Position numbers and translations under genes: made by a program. The notes under the pieces are model-generated. The model had not been told where the DNA came from, ran no database searches, and saw only the letters and a list, made by a program, of their open reading frames with translations. 40,814 nt of DNA. It comes from Acidobacteriota bacterium (lineage in GTDB: Bacteria; Acidobacteriota; Vicinamibacteria; Vicinamibacterales; UBA8438). The stretch is taken from the NCBI GenBank assembly GCA_026708265.1, contig JAPOVI010000274.1:1-40814 (forward strand), in the 5' to 3' direction. The stretch's first letter is position 1. Every line of letters begins with the position of its first letter. Of this stretch, positions 21,731 to 32,032 are shown one piece after another.

Positions 21731-22984
21731 CTACGAGCTGAGCGTCGAGGCGGCGGTTCGTCGCAGGGCGTCGATGCGCCGGAGCACCGGCGGGTGCGAG
21801 TACTCCAGGGCGACGGCCAGCGGGTGCGGCGTCAGGTTCGTGAGGGTGTCCGCGGAGAGCTTCTTGAGGGCCGCGATCAGCGGCTCGCTGCCGCCCGTGG
21901 TCTCGGCCGCGAAGCGGTCGGCCTCGAACTCGTGCTGCCGCGAGAACCGGTTCACGAACAGCGACAGCGCGAGGTCGATGGGCGCGAAGAGCAGGCTGAA
22001 GAAGACGAGCCCGGCGTAGACCGAAGGCTCTGACACGCCGAACGCGGCGAAGAGCGCCTCCCGCTCCAGGAAGAACGAGAGGATCCACAGCGTCGCTCCC
22101 AGGTAGCCGATGGAGAGCGCCAGCCCCTGCCAGATGTGGCCGCGGCGGTAGTGGCCGATCTCGTGGGCCACCACCGCGACCAGCTCCGGCACGCTGTAGT
22201 CGGCGACCAGCGTGTCGTAGAGGCCGATCCGCTTGTTGCGCCCGAACCCGGTGAAGAAGGCGTTCGCCTTCGACGACCGGCGCGACCCGTCGACCACGAA
22301 GATCCCGCGGAGCGGGAAGCGGGCGTCGCGCGCGCACCGCACCACCGCGTCGTGGAGCTCGCCGCTCTCGACCCGGGTGAAGGTGTTGAAGAGCGGCAGG
22401 ATCCAGGTCGGGGCAACGAACTGCACGACCAGGATGGCGGCCGCGGCGGCCATCCAGCACCAGAGCCACGCCAGCGGGCCGGCCCAGGCGAAGAACGCGA
22501 GGACGACGGCCAGGAGCGGTCCGCCGAGGAGCGCCGCCAGGACCAGCCCCTTGAGGAGATCGGCGGCGAAGGTCGCCGGCGTCGTCCGGTTGAAGTCGAA
22601 GCGGGCCTCGATGACGAAGGTCGAGTAGACGCGGAACGGAAGAGCCAGCACCGCCGAAGCCAGCCCGAGGCCGCCGATGTAGAGGAGACCGGTGACGACC
22701 GGGCCGTAGCCGAGCGAGCGGACCGCCGCGTCGAGCCACGCGAATCCTCCCGCGAACCAGAAGGCGAGCAGCACGGCGAGGTCGACCGTGGTGCGCACGG
22801 CCCGGAAGCGGGCGCGCGTGACGGCGTAGCGTTGCGCCCGGGCGTACCGCTCGCCGTCGAAGACGCCGGCGAATTCGGCGGGCACGGTCGGGCTGAAGGC
22901 GCGGGCGTTGAGCAGGCCGGATGCGACGGCCAGCAGCGACTGGCCGACGACGGCCGCGAGGATGACGATGAAGAAGATATTCAT
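21731..22984 (-). CDS. M48 family zinc metalloprotease (Ste24/CAAX protease-like), integral membrane
   Basis: 417 residues with the full Ste24-type layout: several N-terminal membrane segments (3-20, 66-82, 96-115, 147-168, 175-192) in the M48 N-domain, then the catalytic part with zinc motif HEIGH (274-278) and the third ligand Glu in the HEFEADRFAAE block (about 354). Flanking motifs SSKANAFFTGFGRNKRIGLYD and SHPPVLRRIDALR match the family. It is full length and likely cleaves membrane or misfolded envelope proteins. Bacteria lack CAAX prenylation, so CAAX processing is not implied. Start ATG 22984-22982, only 26 bases from the divergent fumarase ATG. No clear Shine-Dalgarno. Confidence 0.9.
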   Translation of the reverse strand: MNIFFIVILAAVVGQSLLAVASGLLNARAFSPTVPAEFAGVFDGERYARAQRYAVTRARFRAVRTTVDLAVLLAFWFAGGFAWLDAAVRSLGYGPVVTGLLYIGGLGLASAVLALPFRVYSTFVIEARFDFNRTTPATFAADLLKGLVLAALLGGPLLAVVLAFFAWAGPLAWLWCWMAAAAAILVVQFVAPTWILPLFNTFTRVESGELHDAVVRCARDARFPLRGIFVVDGSRRSSKANAFFTGFGRNKRIGLYDTLVADYSVPELVAVVAHEIGHYRRGHIWQGLALSIGYLGATLWILSFFLEREALFAAFGVSEPSVYAGLVFFSLLFAPIDLALSLFVNRFSRQHEFEADRFAAETTGGSEPLIAALKKLSADTLTNLTPHPLAVALEYSHPPVLRRIDALRRTAASTLSS

Positions 22985-23010
22985 GGCGCCGGGGTAGAAT
23001 TCCCCCCTGA
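22985..23010. promoter_or_regulatory. 26-base divergent intergenic region of the M48 protease and fumarase genes
   Basis: Only 26 bases separate two divergent start codons. TAGAAT (22995-23000) could be a -10 box for fumarase, which would make its mRNA leaderless or nearly so. GGGGTAGAATTCCCCCC is also partly palindromic (GGGG..CCCC around GAATTC). Promoters must overlap the genes. Confidence 0.4.
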
Positions 23011-24657
<1,647 letters not shown>

Positions 24658-24741
24658 ATCGACTCGTCGATCGGGCAAGGAGGTCCGATCCAGCTGGCGC
24701 GTGCCATGGGGTCCGCGGTCGAGGGCCCCGGGAGGGGGAAG

Positions 24742-25380
24742 ATGCGAAGCAGAACGATCGGGACGTTGGCGGCGGCGGTGGTGGCGCTCGTGGTGGTTCC
24801 GGCCGTCGCCGGCGCGCAGGGCGTGCAGGCGGAGGGATGGGAGCATCGGCTCGACTTCGGCGGGGACGTGAACGATGTGCTGAGCTTCGACACGATGGGC
24901 ACCGGCGTCCACGTGACCACGGAAGGCGCCGGGTTCGCCATCTTCTGGCAGCCGGACAGCATGGCCGAGGGCGACTTCGCGATCAGCGCCAGCTTCACGC
25001 AGATGGAGCCGTCGCCGCATCCGAACGCCTACGGGCTCTTCCTGGGCGGCGACGACCTGGCCGGCGACGGGCAGCGCTACACCTACTTCATGCTGCGGCA
25101 GGGAGGCATGTTCCTGATCAAGCAGCGGATGGGTGAGGATCTGCCGACCCTGGTCGACTGGACGGCGCACGACGCCGTGAACGATCTCAACGACCAGGGC
25201 TCGTCGATGAACAAGCTCACGGTCGAGGCGTCCGGGGACACGGTGCGCTTCCTGGTGAACGACACGGAGGTGGCGACGCAGCCGCGCTCCGCCGTCGACA
25301 CCGACGGGGTGACCGGCCTGCGGGTGACGCACCTGCTGAACATGCACATCGACGAGCTGATGCTCAGCCCCGGCATGTAG
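24742..25380 (+). CDS. Secreted LamG/concanavalin-like beta-sandwich protein
   Basis: 212 residues; signal peptide about 1-25 (VVVPAVAGAQ). The mature part looks like a concanavalin-type jelly roll as in LamG or 3-keto-disaccharide hydrolase (DUF1080-type) domains: an F-W-Q-P block (GAGFAIFWQPDSMAEGDFAI), NAYGLFLGGDD, YTYFMLRQGGMFLIKQR, LTVEASGDTVRFLVNDTEV and the final GVTGLRVTHLLNMHIDELML. No catalytic residues can be assigned; it may bind sugars. ATG 24742 is preceded by GGGAGGGGG. It is 42 bases before the DUF2911 gene, so the two likely share a transcript. Confidence 0.72.
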   Translation: MRSRTIGTLAAAVVALVVVPAVAGAQGVQAEGWEHRLDFGGDVNDVLSFDTMGTGVHVTTEGAGFAIFWQPDSMAEGDFAISASFTQMEPSPHPNAYGLFLGGDDLAGDGQRYTYFMLRQGGMFLIKQRMGEDLPTLVDWTAHDAVNDLNDQGSSMNKLTVEASGDTVRFLVNDTEVATQPRSAVDTDGVTGLRVTHLLNMHIDELMLSPGM

Positions 25381-25422
25381 ACAACCAATCGGTCGACGCC
25401 CCCCTGGGGGCGGGAGGAAGGC

Positions 25423-26058
25423 ATGCGCTGGACGAAGATTCTCGGTGGGGCCGCGGCGGTGGCCGCGGCGATGGGGATGGCGGCGGGCGAGGTGCAGGCC
25501 CAGGATCGGCCTCTGAGCCCCCGCGGACACACGGCCACGGAGCTCGGGGGAAGCTACACCGCCGAGGGCCGGTACGAGGGCGGCCGGTGGATCGACATCC
25601 ACTACGGGCGCCCCATCCTGCGCGGACGCCAGGGGATCTTCGGCGCCGGCGAGGGGTACGGGCAGCGGATCTACGCCGGCGCGCCGCTGTGGCGCGTCGG
25701 CGCGGACCAGACGACCACGTTCACGACGGAAGCCGACCTGCTCATCGGGGGGCAGCGTCTCGCGGCCGGCGAGTACACGATGTTCGCCGACCTCGCCGAC
25801 GCGGCCGCCTGGGAGCTGGCCTTCACGACCTGGGACGGCAAGCAGGATCCCCGCGACGACGACCCGAACAGCCTGTGGGGCGCCTACGGCTACGACACGA
25901 GCCGGGACGTCCTGCGGACGACGATGTCGGTGGAGACGGTCGACTACTCCATGGACCAGTTGCAGATCGGCTTCGTCGACATGACGTCCGAGGGCGGGAC
26001 CCTGTACATCCTCTGGGACAACCAGCTCGCCAGCGTCCCGGTCGTGCTCGCCAACTAG
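25423..26058 (+). CDS. Secreted DUF2911 protein
   Basis: 211 residues; signal peptide 1-27 (GMAAGEVQAQ). The family signature is clear: IDIHYGRPILRGRQGIFG, then WRVGADQTTTFTTEADLLIGG, LAAGEYTMFADL and WELAFTTWDGKQD, with the C-terminal VDYSMDQLQIGF. DUF2911 proteins are common in Bacteroidetes and Acidobacteria, are periplasmic or surface-exposed, and have no known activity. ATG 25423 has GGGAGGAAG upstream. Two hairpins follow the stop, so this ends the transcript. Confidence 0.88.
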   Translation: MRWTKILGGAAAVAAAMGMAAGEVQAQDRPLSPRGHTATELGGSYTAEGRYEGGRWIDIHYGRPILRGRQGIFGAGEGYGQRIYAGAPLWRVGADQTTTFTTEADLLIGGQRLAAGEYTMFADLADAAAWELAFTTWDGKQDPRDDDPNSLWGAYGYDTSRDVLRTTMSVETVDYSMDQLQIGFVDMTSEGGTLYILWDNQLASVPVVLAN

Positions 26059-26064
26059 GAGAGT

Positions 26065-26139
26065 TCCCTGACCGGGCCGTCAGGGACGTGCTCGCGCCCG
26101 GCCCCGTCCCGTCCGGGATGGGGCCGGGCAACATCGTTT
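26065..26139 (+). terminator. Double hairpin terminator after the DUF2911 gene
   Basis: First hairpin TCCCTGAC/GTCAGGGA (26065-26072, 26079-26086; loop CGGGCC). Second hairpin GCCCGGCCCC/GGGGCCGGGC (26096-26105, 26120-26129) whose loop itself pairs TCCC/GGGA, giving about 15 paired bases. GTTTT follows at 26135-26139. This is the best intrinsic terminator in the window. Confidence 0.75.
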
Positions 26140-26145
26140 TGCGCT

Positions 26146-26162
26146 AGACTCTCTAGGAGTCT
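26146..26162 (+). promoter_or_regulatory. Perfect inverted repeat at the putative MFS promoter
   Basis: AGACTC (26146-26151) and GAGTCT (26157-26162) flank TCTAG. TAGACT at 26145-26150 resembles a -10 box, so a protein bound here would block it. The leader to the GTG at 26316 is about 150 bases. No regulator gene is encoded nearby. Confidence 0.4.
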
Positions 26163-26315
26163 GCGCAGCAGGGGTGCTTCCCGCGGGTCGATCCGAGCGC
26201 AGATCGTTCCGGCCCCGGTCCCTCGCCGCACCGTGCATTCGGGTGCCGTCGGTGCGGGCCGTCGGCCGGCCTTCTCCAAGATCGCACGCACTCGCGTTCC
26301 AGGCTCGATACCCCC

Positions 26316-27956
26316 GTGACTGCTCCATCCGCACGCCCGACGTTCACGCACCGGCAGATCCTCATCGTCTTCAGCGGCCTGATGACCAGCCTGTTCCTGG
26401 CCGCCCTGGACCAGACGATCGTCGCGACCGCGCTCCCGACGATCGTCGGCGAGCTCGGCGGCCTCGACTACTACGCGTGGGTCGTCACCGCCTACCTCCT
26501 CAGCTCCACCGTCTGCACGCCGCTCTACGGCAAGCTGAGCGACATCTACGGCCGGCGCCCGATGTTCCTCGCCGCAATCCTGATCTTCCTGCTCGGGTCG
26601 CTCCTGGCGGGTCTGGCGCAGGGCATGATCCAGCTCATCGCCTTCCGCGGCGTGCAGGGCCTCGGGGCCGGCGGCATGATGGCCTTGACCTTCGCGGTCA
26701 TCGGCGATGTCGTCTCGCCGCGGCAGCGCGGGCGCTACATCGGCTACCTGGCCGGCGTCTGGGGATTCGCCAGCGTCGTCGGGCCGCTCATCGGCGGCTT
26801 CATCGTCGACAGCCTCTCGTGGCGCTGGGTCTTCCTGATCAACCTGCCGATCGGCGCCGCGGCGATAGCCGTGACCTCGAGCGTGCTGCGGCTGCCGGCG
26901 CCTGCCCGGCGCCACCGCATCGACGTGGAGGGAGCCGCGCTCCTGATGGCCGGCGTCGGCTGCCTGCTGCTGGCCGTCGTCTGGGGAGGAGTCGAGTACC
27001 CCTGGGGGTCGCCGGTGATCCTCGGCCTGGCCGGGGGAGGGACGGCGCTGACGCTCGGCTTCCTCGCCTGGGAGACGCGGGTGTCGGAGCCGCTGCTCCC
27101 GCTGCGGCTCTTCCGGAACTCGATCTTCTCCGTCAGCTCGGCCCTGGGGTTCCTCATCGGGTTCGCGCTGTTCGGGGGCGTCGTCTTCCTGCCGCTCTTC
27201 CTGCAGGTCGTGACCGGCGTCTCGGCCACCGCCTCCGGGCTGCTGATACTCCCGCTGACGGCCGGCATGGTCGCGGGCTCCGTCGGCTCGGGCCGGCTGA
27301 CGACGGCCACCGGCCGCTACAAGGTCTACCCGGTCGCCGGCTCCGCCCTCACCGCGGCCGGCATGGCGCTGCTGAGCCTGATGACGGCGGAGACACCCTT
27401 CTGGATAAGCTCGCTCCAGATGGCGGTGCTCGGGCTCGGCGTCGGCATGGTGATGCAGGTCTCGCTGCTCGCCATCCAGAACGCGGTGGACTACCGCGAC
27501 CTCGGCGTGGCGACGTCGTCGGCGCAGTTCTTCCGGTCGCTCGGCGGGTCGTTCGGGGTGGCGCTGTTCGGCGCCATCATGAACGCCCGGCTGCTGGCCG
27601 AGTTGCCCGCGCACGTGCCGGCGGAGGCGTTGGCCGCCGTCCGCGGCGAGATGTCGGCGCTCCTGAGTAGCCCCGCCGCGATCCGCGCCCTCCCGCCGCC
27701 CGTCGCAGGCGGCGTGGCGGCGTCGCTCGAGCTGGCGATCCAGGCCGTGTTCTTCTGGGCGGTGCCGATCGCGGTGCTGGGGTTCGTGCTGTCGTGGTAC
27801 CTGCGGGAGATTCCCCTCCGCGACACCGTCGGGCCGGCGACGCTGGCCGAAGGCGCCGAGGAGGTGGCCCTCGCGTCCCCGGCCGGCCCAACCGACGAAG
27901 GACGCGTGCCGGCGAGCGCCCCGGCCCCGGCGGGCGGCGGTTCCGGCGGACGATGA
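26316..27956 (+). CDS. MFS drug-export transporter, DHA2 (EmrB/QacA) family
   Basis: 546 residues, about 14 membrane segments. Family motifs are clear: LFLAALDQTIVATALPTI (motif D1), GKLSDIYGRRPMF (motif A, between TM2 and TM3), RGVQGLGAGGMMALTFAVIG (motif B), and LAGVWGFASVVGPLIGGFIV (motif C). It should export hydrophobic compounds in exchange for protons, and could expel toxic phenolics or pump a natural product. The start is GTG 26316 because the membrane pattern begins directly after it (TFTHRQILIVFSG); the Shine-Dalgarno is weak. The C-terminal tail (about 510-546) is disordered and Ala/Gly/Pro-rich. Only 31 bases separate it from the hydantoinase-type gene, so they are likely co-transcribed. 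Confidence 0.9.
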   Translation: MTAPSARPTFTHRQILIVFSGLMTSLFLAALDQTIVATALPTIVGELGGLDYYAWVVTAYLLSSTVCTPLYGKLSDIYGRRPMFLAAILIFLLGSLLAGLAQGMIQLIAFRGVQGLGAGGMMALTFAVIGDVVSPRQRGRYIGYLAGVWGFASVVGPLIGGFIVDSLSWRWVFLINLPIGAAAIAVTSSVLRLPAPARRHRIDVEGAALLMAGVGCLLLAVVWGGVEYPWGSPVILGLAGGGTALTLGFLAWETRVSEPLLPLRLFRNSIFSVSSALGFLIGFALFGGVVFLPLFLQVVTGVSATASGLLILPLTAGMVAGSVGSGRLTTATGRYKVYPVAGSALTAAGMALLSLMTAETPFWISSLQMAVLGLGVGMVMQVSLLAIQNAVDYRDLGVATSSAQFFRSLGGSFGVALFGAIMNARLLAELPAHVPAEALAAVRGEMSALLSSPAAIRALPPPVAGGVAASLELAIQAVFFWAVPIAVLGFVLSWYLREIPLRDTVGPATLAEGAEEVALASPAGPTDEGRVPASAPAPAGGGSGGR

Positions 27957-27987
27957 GACGGAGAGGCCCCGGATGGAGGTCGGACAG

Positions 27988-29439
27988 ATGACCAGGAGCT
28001 CGCGCAACGCCGCCGTCGCTCTCGTCGTCGTCGCCGTCGCCGCGCTCGCTCACGGCGCGCGGGCGCAGCCGCCGCGGGAGCTCCTCGTGCGCGGGGGCGA
28101 GATCGTCACCGTCGACGGACGCCGCCCAGCCGACGTCCGCGTGGTCGGCGAGACCGTGGCCGAGATCGGCCCCGCGCTCGTGGCCGGCCCCGATGCCGAG
28201 GTGATCGACGCCGGCGGACTCCTCGTGCTGCCCGGAGGCATCGATCCGCACGTCCACCTCGGAGGCATCGGGGTCGACGACTACACGAGCGGGTCGGCCG
28301 CGGCCCTCGCGGGTGGCATCACCACCATCTCGAACTTCGGCGGCGTCCGCGACGGGGAGACGCCGGCCGAGACGCTGGCGCGGGCCACTCCCGCCATCGA
28401 GGCCGAGACCATCGCGGACCTGATCTACCACCCGATCGTCTCCGACCCCGCGTCGGCTACGGCGGAGACGCTGGAGACGCTGGTCGCGGCGGGGCAGCCG
28501 ACGATCAAGGTGTTCATGGTGCGGCCCACGTTCGACGAGCGGGCCGCCGGCTTCGTGGGGACGATGCGGGCGGTCGTGGAGTCCGGCGTCCTGCTGCTGG
28601 TGCACTGCGAGGACGCCGCCATCGTAGCCGACACCGCGGCGCGGTTCATGGCGGAGGGGCGCGGCGGGCTCGAGAACTTCGCGGATGCGCGTCCCGCGGA
28701 GGCCGAGGAGGCCGCCACGCGTCGCGCGATCGCGATGGCCGAGGTCACCGGCGCGCCGATCTACATCGTCCACCTGTCGTCGGAGCGCGCGATGCTGGCG
28801 GCGGAGGAGGCGCGGCAGCGCGGCCTCCCGGTCTACGTCGAGACGCGGCCGATCTACCTGCACCTGACGCGGGATCGCTTCGAGGGACCGACCCCCGGCC
28901 TCTACATCGGCCAGCCGCCGCTCCGGACGCAGCAGGACCAGGACGCGCTGTGGGAGGGCCTCGCGCGGGGCGCGATCGACGTCGTGGCCTCGGACCACGT
29001 CGCCTACACGCGCGAGCTGAAGCTCGACCCGGCCCAGACGGTAGCCCGCCACCGGGCCGGCATGGCCAACCTGCAGGTGATGTTGCCGATGGTCTTCTCG
29101 GACGGCGTGGGGGGCGGCCGGATCACCCTGGAGCGCTTCGTCGCCGTCACCTCGACCAACGCGGCCAAGCTCTTCGGCCTCTACCCGCGCAAGGGCACCA
29201 TCGCGGTCGGATCGGACGCCGACCTCGTGCTGTGGGACCCGGACGAGACGCGGGAGATCCGCAATGCCGACATGCTCTCCAACAGCGGCTATTCCGTGCA
29301 CGCGGGCCGCGAAGTGACCGGCTGGCCCGTGCTCACGATGCGCCGTGGCGAGGTGGTCTACCAGGACGGCGAGGTCCTGGGAGCGGCAGGCAGCGGCGAG
29401 CTCCTGGCGCGCGGACGCTGGCAGCGCCCGGAGCTGTAG
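27988..29439 (+). CDS. Exported amidohydrolase of the hydantoinase/dihydropyrimidinase group
   Basis: 483 residues from ATG 27988. GGAGGTC eight bases upstream favours this over ATG 27973, and the start then begins directly with a signal peptide (1-29, AAVALVVVAVAALAHGARAQ). The core is a cyclic amidohydrolase: metal motif DPHVHLGG (HxH), a likely carboxylated lysine in PTIKVFMVRP, histidines in LLLVHCED and YIVHLSSE, and the catalytic aspartate in VVASDHVAYT; the C-terminal RKGTIAVGSDADLVLWDPD is typical. The family opens cyclic amides such as hydantoin or dihydropyrimidine, normally in the cytoplasm and with about 460 residues. Export is unusual. Preceded by an MFS transporter gene. Confidence 0.85.
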   Translation: MTRSSRNAAVALVVVAVAALAHGARAQPPRELLVRGGEIVTVDGRRPADVRVVGETVAEIGPALVAGPDAEVIDAGGLLVLPGGIDPHVHLGGIGVDDYTSGSAAALAGGITTISNFGGVRDGETPAETLARATPAIEAETIADLIYHPIVSDPASATAETLETLVAAGQPTIKVFMVRPTFDERAAGFVGTMRAVVESGVLLLVHCEDAAIVADTAARFMAEGRGGLENFADARPAEAEEAATRRAIAMAEVTGAPIYIVHLSSERAMLAAEEARQRGLPVYVETRPIYLHLTRDRFEGPTPGLYIGQPPLRTQQDQDALWEGLARGAIDVVASDHVAYTRELKLDPAQTVARHRAGMANLQVMLPMVFSDGVGGGRITLERFVAVTSTNAAKLFGLYPRKGTIAVGSDADLVLWDPDETREIRNADMLSNSGYSVHAGREVTGWPVLTMRRGEVVYQDGEVLGAAGSGELLARGRWQRPEL

Positions 29440-29491
29440 GCGGTCACGGTCCGCCTGTCCGAGGAGGCGTCGAAGGGAGCCGAAGGGTCGG

Positions 29492-29520
29492 TTGCGACAG
29501 CCGGCGGCAGGATCCATAAT
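29492..29520 (+). promoter_or_regulatory. Sigma70-like promoter of the PSCyt1-DUF1552-ankyrin operon
   Basis: TTGCGA (29492-29497) and CATAAT (29515-29520) are spaced by exactly 17 bases, and GGCGG follows. It lies 56 bases before the ATG at 29576. This is the best two-box promoter in the window. Confidence 0.6.
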
Positions 29521-29575
29521 GGCGGATTCGTGCGCAGCCGCCTTGCGCGGCGGGCCGGCGGCGATGAGGTGTGGC

Positions 29576-32032
29576 ATGACGACCTTGAGACGCGCGCCCT
29601 CGCAGAGATTCCCGGCTGCAGTCGGGCTGGCGGCACTCGGTGCCCTGCTGGGGTTCGGTGCCATGCCGGGGTTCGCCGAGGCGCGCTCCGGCGGCGCCGG
29701 TCGCGAGGCCGCGGCGACGGCGGAGCGGGCGCTCCTCGACCGCTACTGCGTCGCCTGTCACAACGCGCGCCTGCAGACCGCGGGCCTCGAGCTCGACGCC
29801 GCGGACATCGATCAGGTGGCGGCCGATCCGGAGCTCTGGGAGAAGGTGGCCCGGAAGCTGCGCGCCGGAGCGATGCCGCCCGCGCCGCGCCCGCGCCCGG
29901 ACGAGGCGACCTACGCCCGGTTCATCGACTACCTCGAGACGGATCTCGACGCGGCCGCCGCCGCCCACCCCGACCCGGGGCGGACGGAGGCGTTCCACCG
30001 GCTGAACCGGGCCGAGTACCACAACGTCGTCCGCGATCTCCTCGACCTCGAGGTCGACGTGGCGGAGCTGCTCCCGGCCGACGACGGGAGCTACGGCTTC
30101 GACAACATCGCGGGCGTGCTCGGAATGTCGCCGACGCTGCTGGAGCGGTACCTGTCGGCGGCGAAGAAGGTGAGCCGGCTCGCGGTCGGCAACCCCAATC
30201 TGCCGCCGACGGCGGAGACGTTCCACCTGGCGGCGGACTACTCGCAGGACGACCGGATCGACGGCATGCCGTTCGGCACGCGCGGCGGCATCGCGATCCC
30301 CTACACGTTCCCGGTCGATGCGGTCTACGTCATCCGCCTGCGGCTGGGCCGGGACACGCTGGACTCACTGGCCGCGTTCGAGTTGCCGCACGAGCTCGAG
30401 GTGAGCCTCGACGGCGATCCGCTGCAGACGTTTCACGTCGGCGAGCCGCCCCCCGACGCCGACCGCGGCAGCGACGAGTACCGCGCGTGGCGCGACCGGC
30501 AGCGACAGGCGGACGAGAACTGGGTGCTGCGCGTACCGGTGCTCGCGGGGCCGCGCACGCTGCGCGCGACGTTCCGGAAGAAGACCTCCGCGTATCCGGA
30601 GACGCTGCGGCAGCCGTATCTCCGCCCCTACACGAACACGACGGGCGGCGACACGCGCTACCAGCCGTACCTTGCCAGCGTGGTGATCACCGGTCCCTAC
30701 GAGGCGAACGACGGCCCGCCGGCCGAGGAGACGCCGAGCCGCGCCCGCATTTTCACCTGCCGGCCGGCAGCGGGCGATGCGGCTGAGGCGCGGGCTTGTG
30801 CCCACGAGATCCTCTCCACGGTGGCCCGCCGCGCCTACCGGCGGCCGGTGACCGCGCGCGACCTCGAGGTGCTGCTCGGCTTCTACGACCGGGGCAGCGC
30901 GGAGGGCTTCGAGGCGGGCGTCGAGCTGGCGCTCCGGCGGCTGCTCGTCAGCCCGGAGTTCCTCTTCCGCGTGGTCCGCGACCCGGTCGGCCTGGCGCCC
31001 GAGAGCGTCTACCGGCTCAGCGACCTGGAGCTGGCGTCGCGCCTGTCGTTCTTCCTCTGGAGCAGCGTTCCGGACGACGAGCTGATCGATCTCGCCGCGG
31101 CGCGGCGGCTGCGCGAGCCGGCGGTGCTCGAGGCGCAGGTCCGGCGGATGCTGGCCGACGAGCGTGCCGCGGCGCTGGTCGAGAACTTCGCCGGGCAGTG
31201 GCTCTACCTGCGCAACATCCCCGCCCTCGTCCCCGACGAGAACCGCTTCCCCGACTTCGGGGAGGCGTTGCGGCGGGCGATGCGCCGGGAGACCGAGCTC
31301 TTCGTCACCAGCGTGATGCGCGAGGACCGGAACGTCCTCGACCTGCTGACCGCCGACTACACGTTCGTGAACGAGCGGCTCGCGCGCCACTACGGCATCC
31401 CCAACGTCTACGGCAGCCACTTCCGGCGCGTGGAGCTTCCCGGCGAGGCGCGCCGCGGCCTGCTCGGCCACGGCAGCATCCTGGCCGCCACCGCCTACCC
31501 GACCCGGACGTCGCCCGTGCTGCGCGGCAAGTGGGTGCTGGAGAACCTGCTCGGCACCCCGCCGCCGCTCCCGCCGCCCGACGTCCCGTCGCTCGAGGAG
31601 ACGAGCGACGGCCGAGCGCTCTCGATGCGGGAGGCGATGGAGCAGCACCGGGCCAACCCGGTCTGCGCGAGTTGTCACCGGCTGATGGACCCGCCCGGCT
31701 TCGCCCTCGAGCAGTTCGACGCGTCGGGCCGCTACCGGACGCACAACGAGGCCAACGCGCCGATCGACGCGTCGGGCGTGCTGCCCGACGGGACGGAGTT
31801 CGCGGGCGCCGCGGGGCTCCGAGACGCCCTCATGCAGAGGCCGGATCTTTTCGTCACCACCCTGACCGAGAAGCTGATGACGTACGCGCTCGGGCGCGGC
31901 GTCGAGGCCCCCGACGCACCGGCCGTCCGGACCATCACGCGCGAGGCCGCGCGCGACGGCCACCGGTTCTCGGCCCTCGTCCTCGGCATCGTCCGCAGCG
32001 CGCCGTTCCAGATGAGGAGAACGCCATCATGA
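29576..32032 (+). CDS. Multidomain cytochrome (PSCyt1 - DUF1587 - DUF1595 - DUF1592 - DUF1588 - DUF1585)
   Basis: 818 residues. A signal peptide (to about 36) precedes a PSCyt1 haem motif CVACH (C58, C61, H62). Then come DUF1587 (AFHRLNRAEYHNVVRDLL, about 138-155), a beta-rich ligand-binding stretch (230-390), DUF1595 (HEILSTVARRAYRRPVT), DUF1592 (RLSDLELASRLSFFLWSSVP), DUF1588 with a second haem motif CASCH (C697, C700, H701; HRLMDPPGFALEQFD) and DUF1585 at the C-terminus. This is the full planctomycete/acidobacterial architecture, whose biochemical role is unproven; it is probably a periplasmic oxidoreductase linked to polymer breakdown. ATG 29576 has GAGGT five bases upstream. The stop overlaps the DUF1552 start as ATGATGA, so they are coupled. 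Confidence 0.92.
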   Translation: MTTLRRAPSQRFPAAVGLAALGALLGFGAMPGFAEARSGGAGREAAATAERALLDRYCVACHNARLQTAGLELDAADIDQVAADPELWEKVARKLRAGAMPPAPRPRPDEATYARFIDYLETDLDAAAAAHPDPGRTEAFHRLNRAEYHNVVRDLLDLEVDVAELLPADDGSYGFDNIAGVLGMSPTLLERYLSAAKKVSRLAVGNPNLPPTAETFHLAADYSQDDRIDGMPFGTRGGIAIPYTFPVDAVYVIRLRLGRDTLDSLAAFELPHELEVSLDGDPLQTFHVGEPPPDADRGSDEYRAWRDRQRQADENWVLRVPVLAGPRTLRATFRKKTSAYPETLRQPYLRPYTNTTGGDTRYQPYLASVVITGPYEANDGPPAEETPSRARIFTCRPAAGDAAEARACAHEILSTVARRAYRRPVTARDLEVLLGFYDRGSAEGFEAGVELALRRLLVSPEFLFRVVRDPVGLAPESVYRLSDLELASRLSFFLWSSVPDDELIDLAAARRLREPAVLEAQVRRMLADERAAALVENFAGQWLYLRNIPALVPDENRFPDFGEALRRAMRRETELFVTSVMREDRNVLDLLTADYTFVNERLARHYGIPNVYGSHFRRVELPGEARRGLLGHGSILAATAYPTRTSPVLRGKWVLENLLGTPPPLPPPDVPSLEETSDGRALSMREAMEQHRANPVCASCHRLMDPPGFALEQFDASGRYRTHNEANAPIDASGVLPDGTEFAGAAGLRDALMQRPDLFVTTLTEKLMTYALGRGVEAPDAPAVRTITREAARDGHRFSALVLGIVRSAPFQMRRTPS

